Under the pieces are notes generated by a model. That model was not told the origin of the DNA. It saw nothing but the letters and a program-made list of their open reading frames with translations, and searched no databases. From the NCBI GenBank assembly GCA_003427395.1, contig BFEA01000224.1, forward strand, positions 522,881 through 557,110: a DNA stretch of 34,230 nt, read 5' to 3'. This document shows positions 31,395 to 34,230 of the stretch, in pieces (the stretch's first letter is position 1; every line of letters starts with the position of its first letter). Made by a program: the position numbers and the translations under genes. Source of the stretch: Chara braunii (Eukaryota > Streptophyta > Charophyceae > Charales > Characeae).

Positions 31395-33690
31395 ATTATG
31401 CACGATCATGACAATGAGAAGCTAGATCAATGGAAAACACATGCTCATAGAAAAGAAGATTATCTAAACAATATTCGGATCATTATATCAAACACGAACT
31501 TTATAATGAGAGACTAGACTAGTGGAAGCACATGCACAAAGAGTAGAGATCAACGAAGTAAAGATCCGGCATATGAAATTCACAATGATAGACTAGACTA
31601 GTGGAAAACACATCCACAAGAGTAGAGATCAACGAGATAAAAATCCGAAACATTGCATCCAACATGAACTTGGCAATGAGAGACTCACCTAGTGGAAGGC
31701 ACATGCACAAAGAGTAGAGACCAACAAGGTAAAGATCTAGAACATTGCATCCAACATGAACTTGACAAGGAAGGACTAGACTAGTGGAAACACATGCANA
31801 AAGGAGAAGAGTTCAACTAAGTAAAAAATCCGTAACATGAACTTGACAATGAAGAATTAGACTGGTGAAGCACATGCACAAAGCAGAAGAGCTCTACTAA
31901 GTAAAATGATTCGGCACAAGAATTTGAGAACGAAAGACTAGACTAGTGAATAGTACATGCACAAAGAGAAGGGTCAACTAAGAAAAGATCTGAAACATGA
32001 ACTTGACAACGAAAGACTAGACTAGTGGAAAGTACATGCACAAAGAGAAGAGCTCAACTAAGTAATAGATCCGGAACATGAACTTGACACTGAGAAACTA
32101 GACTAGTGGAAAACACATGCACAATGAGGAGAGATCAGCAAGTAAAAGATCCGGAACATGAACTTGACAATGGGAGACTAGACTAGTGGAAAACACATGC
32201 ATAATGAGTAGAGGTCCACAAGGTAAGGATCTGAAACATGAACTTGACAAGGAAGGATTAAACTGGTGGGAGCACATGCACAAAGAAGATGAGTTCAACT
32301 AATTAAAAGTTCCTGAACATGATCTTGACAAGAGAGGATTAGACTAGTGGAAACACATGCATAATGAGTAGAGATCAACAAGGTAAAGATCCGGAAAATG
32401 AACTTGATAAGGAAGGTCTAGACGAGTGGAAAATACATGCACAAGGAAAACAGTTTAACTAAGTAAAAGATCCGGAACATAAACTTGACAATGAAGGATT
32501 AGACTAGTGGAAGCACATACACAAAGGAGAAGAGATTAACAAGGTTAAGAGCCGGAACATGAACTTGACAAGGAAGGACTAGACTAGTGGAAGCATATGC
32601 ACAAAGGAGAAGGGTTCAACTAACTAAAAGATCCGGAACATGAACTTGACAATGAAGGATTAGACTAGTGGAAGCACATGCACAAAGGAGAAGAGCTCAA
32701 CTAAGTAAGAGATCCGAAACATGAACCTGACAATGAGAGACTAGACTAGTGGAAAACACATGCACAAAGAGAAGAGCTCAACTAAGTAAGAGATCCGGAA
32801 CATGAACTTGACAATGAGAGACTAGACTGGTGGAAAGCACATGCACAATGAGTAGAGATCAACAAGGTAAATATCCGGAATATGAACTTGACAATGAGAG
32901 ACTGGACTAGTGGAAAACACATGCATAATGAGTAGAGATCAACAAGATAAAGATCTGGAACATGAACTTGACAATGGGAGACTAGACTAGTGGAAAACCC
33001 ACGCACAATGAGTAGAGATCAACAAGGTGAAGATCCGGAGCATGAACTGGATAATGGGAGACTAGACTAGTGGAAAGTACATTAACAATAAGTAGATCAT
33101 CCGGAACATCCCACCAATTATGAACGTGATAATGAGTGGCTAGACTAATGAAAAAGCACATGCTCATGAAGGGAAGATTATCCGGAACATTACACCAAGT
33201 AGGAACATGACAAGGAGATGCTAGACTTAATGAAAAGCATATGCACATGAGGGGAAGATTATCCGGAATATTACACCAACGTATGAACATGACAAGGAGG
33301 TGCTAGACTAATGAAAAGCATATCTATATGAAGGGAAGATCATCCGGAACATTACACCAAGCAGGAACATGACAAGGAGATGATAGACTAATGAAAAACA
33401 TATGTACATAGAGGGAAGATAATCCAGAACATTACACCAATGTATGAAAAAAAACAAGTGATGCTAGACTAGATGGAAAACACATGCACATAGAGGGAAG
33501 ATCATCCGGTACATCACATCAAGTAGGAACATGACAAGGAGATGCTAGACTAATGAAAAGCACATGCACATGAGGGGAGGATCATCCGGAATACTACACC
33601 AAGTAGGAACATGACAAGGAGATGCTAGACTAGTTGGAAAACACATGCGCATAGAGGAAAGACCATCCGGTACATCACATGCTATAACAT
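31395..33690. repeat. 80-bp satellite array
   Basis: About 27-28 head-to-tail units with anchors such as AACATGAACTTGACAATGAG at 32,800, 32,880 and 32,960. Each unit includes GACTAGACTAGTGGAA, CACATGCACAA and GATCCGGAACATG. The left part includes longer units with an extra ATTGCATCCAAC-like insertion. The right part (from about 33,060) is a distinct variant with CATTACACCAAGTAGGAAC and AAGGGAAGAT. A single N lies at 31,799. Confidence 0.9.
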
Positions 33691-34230
33691 AGGTGAAAAC
33701 AAGAGTCTAAGTACGCAAGATCATCAAAGTTGAATCAAAGATCATCTAAGAAAGAAGTGTTATACTACCTTCTTTTGTAAGTGTGAACAACACAAGTTTG
33801 GAGAGTCCAAACCACCAAGATTGCATCAAGCATCATCCATGGGTGCAGCGCTGTACTACCTACTAGTGTGAGTGTGAAAATCACAAGTTTGAAGCTCCCA
33901 AATCACCAAAATTGCATCAACAAACATCCATGTGTGAAGCGCTACACTACCTACTAGTGTGAGTGTGAAAAACACAAGTTTAAAACTCATAAATCACCAA
34001 GATTGCATCATGGATCACTCATGGGTGAAGCGCTATACTACCTAGTAGTATGAGTGTGAAAATCACAAGTTTGGAGAGTCTGAATCACCAAGATTGTATC
34101 AAGAATCATCGATGGGTGCAACGCTATACTACCTCTTAGTGTCAGTTTGAAAATCACAAGTTTGAAGCTCCCAAATCACCAAGATTGCATCAAGAAGCAT
34201 CCATGTGTGAAGCGCTACACTACCTACTAG
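33691..34230. repeat. 91-bp satellite array, continues past the window
   Basis: CACAAGTTT occurs at 33,791, 33,882, 33,973, 34,064 and 34,155, an exact 91-base step each time. Units contain AATCACCAAGATTGCATCA and GCGCTACACTACCTACTAG. The unit is not evidently derived from the neighbouring 80-bp satellite. Confidence 0.9.

Noticed and set aside
31395-33690. Minus-strand frames (60-102 codons) across the 80-bp satellite
   Set aside because: They follow the repeat phase, are Ser/Leu/Cys-rich and change frame between units; no protein family is recognised.

Overview
This is a eukaryotic, gene-poor, repeat-dense window with no convincing host gene. Nearly every long reading frame falls in a microsatellite or minisatellite. 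Two clues point to the green-plant lineage (land plants or charophyte algae): an 18-base primer-binding site matching the 3' end of plant-type tRNA-Asp, and short interstitial runs of the plant-type telomere motif TTTAGGG. The species cannot be named from the sequence alone.

The dominant structure is one minus-strand LTR retrotransposon at about 6,544-30,455 (23.9 kb). Two direct copies of a 10.4-10.6 kb sequence (6,544-17,105 and 20,051-30,455) begin with TGT, end with CGACA, and lose all similarity at exactly those ends. The right-hand copy is followed inward by the two-base spacer and tRNA-Asp primer-binding site expected beside a 5' LTR. The repeats therefore look like giant LTRs, about twice the size of the largest commonly described ones. 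The internal region is only about 2.9 kb, includes a 660-base gap, and shows just a Gag-like fragment with a CCHC zinc knuckle. No protease, reverse transcriptase or integrase is visible, so the element would depend on a helper, like a LARD or TR-GAG element.

Each LTR is a mosaic: a 163-bp tandem array, five AAT arrays, a TG/CTGTCTG-rich stretch, two sets of internally duplicated modules, compound CT/CA microsatellites, polypyrimidine tracts, and a 26-base hairpin next to the terminus. A 3,258-base stretch is identical in both LTRs. It starts exactly at a single N preceded by a 95-base redundant overlap, while the rest of the LTRs differ by a few percent, so this part is probably an assembly artefact.

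The left flank (1-6,543) holds minisatellites, a diverged ~250-bp repeat family interrupted by a 524-bp foldback (MITE-like) element, an A48 and a T27 run, what may be the terminus of a distantly related LTR at 5,228, and a 23-bp minisatellite. The right flank (30,456-34,230) holds unrecognised sequence, a polypurine tract, then two abutting satellite arrays (80-bp and 91-bp units) running to the window edge.
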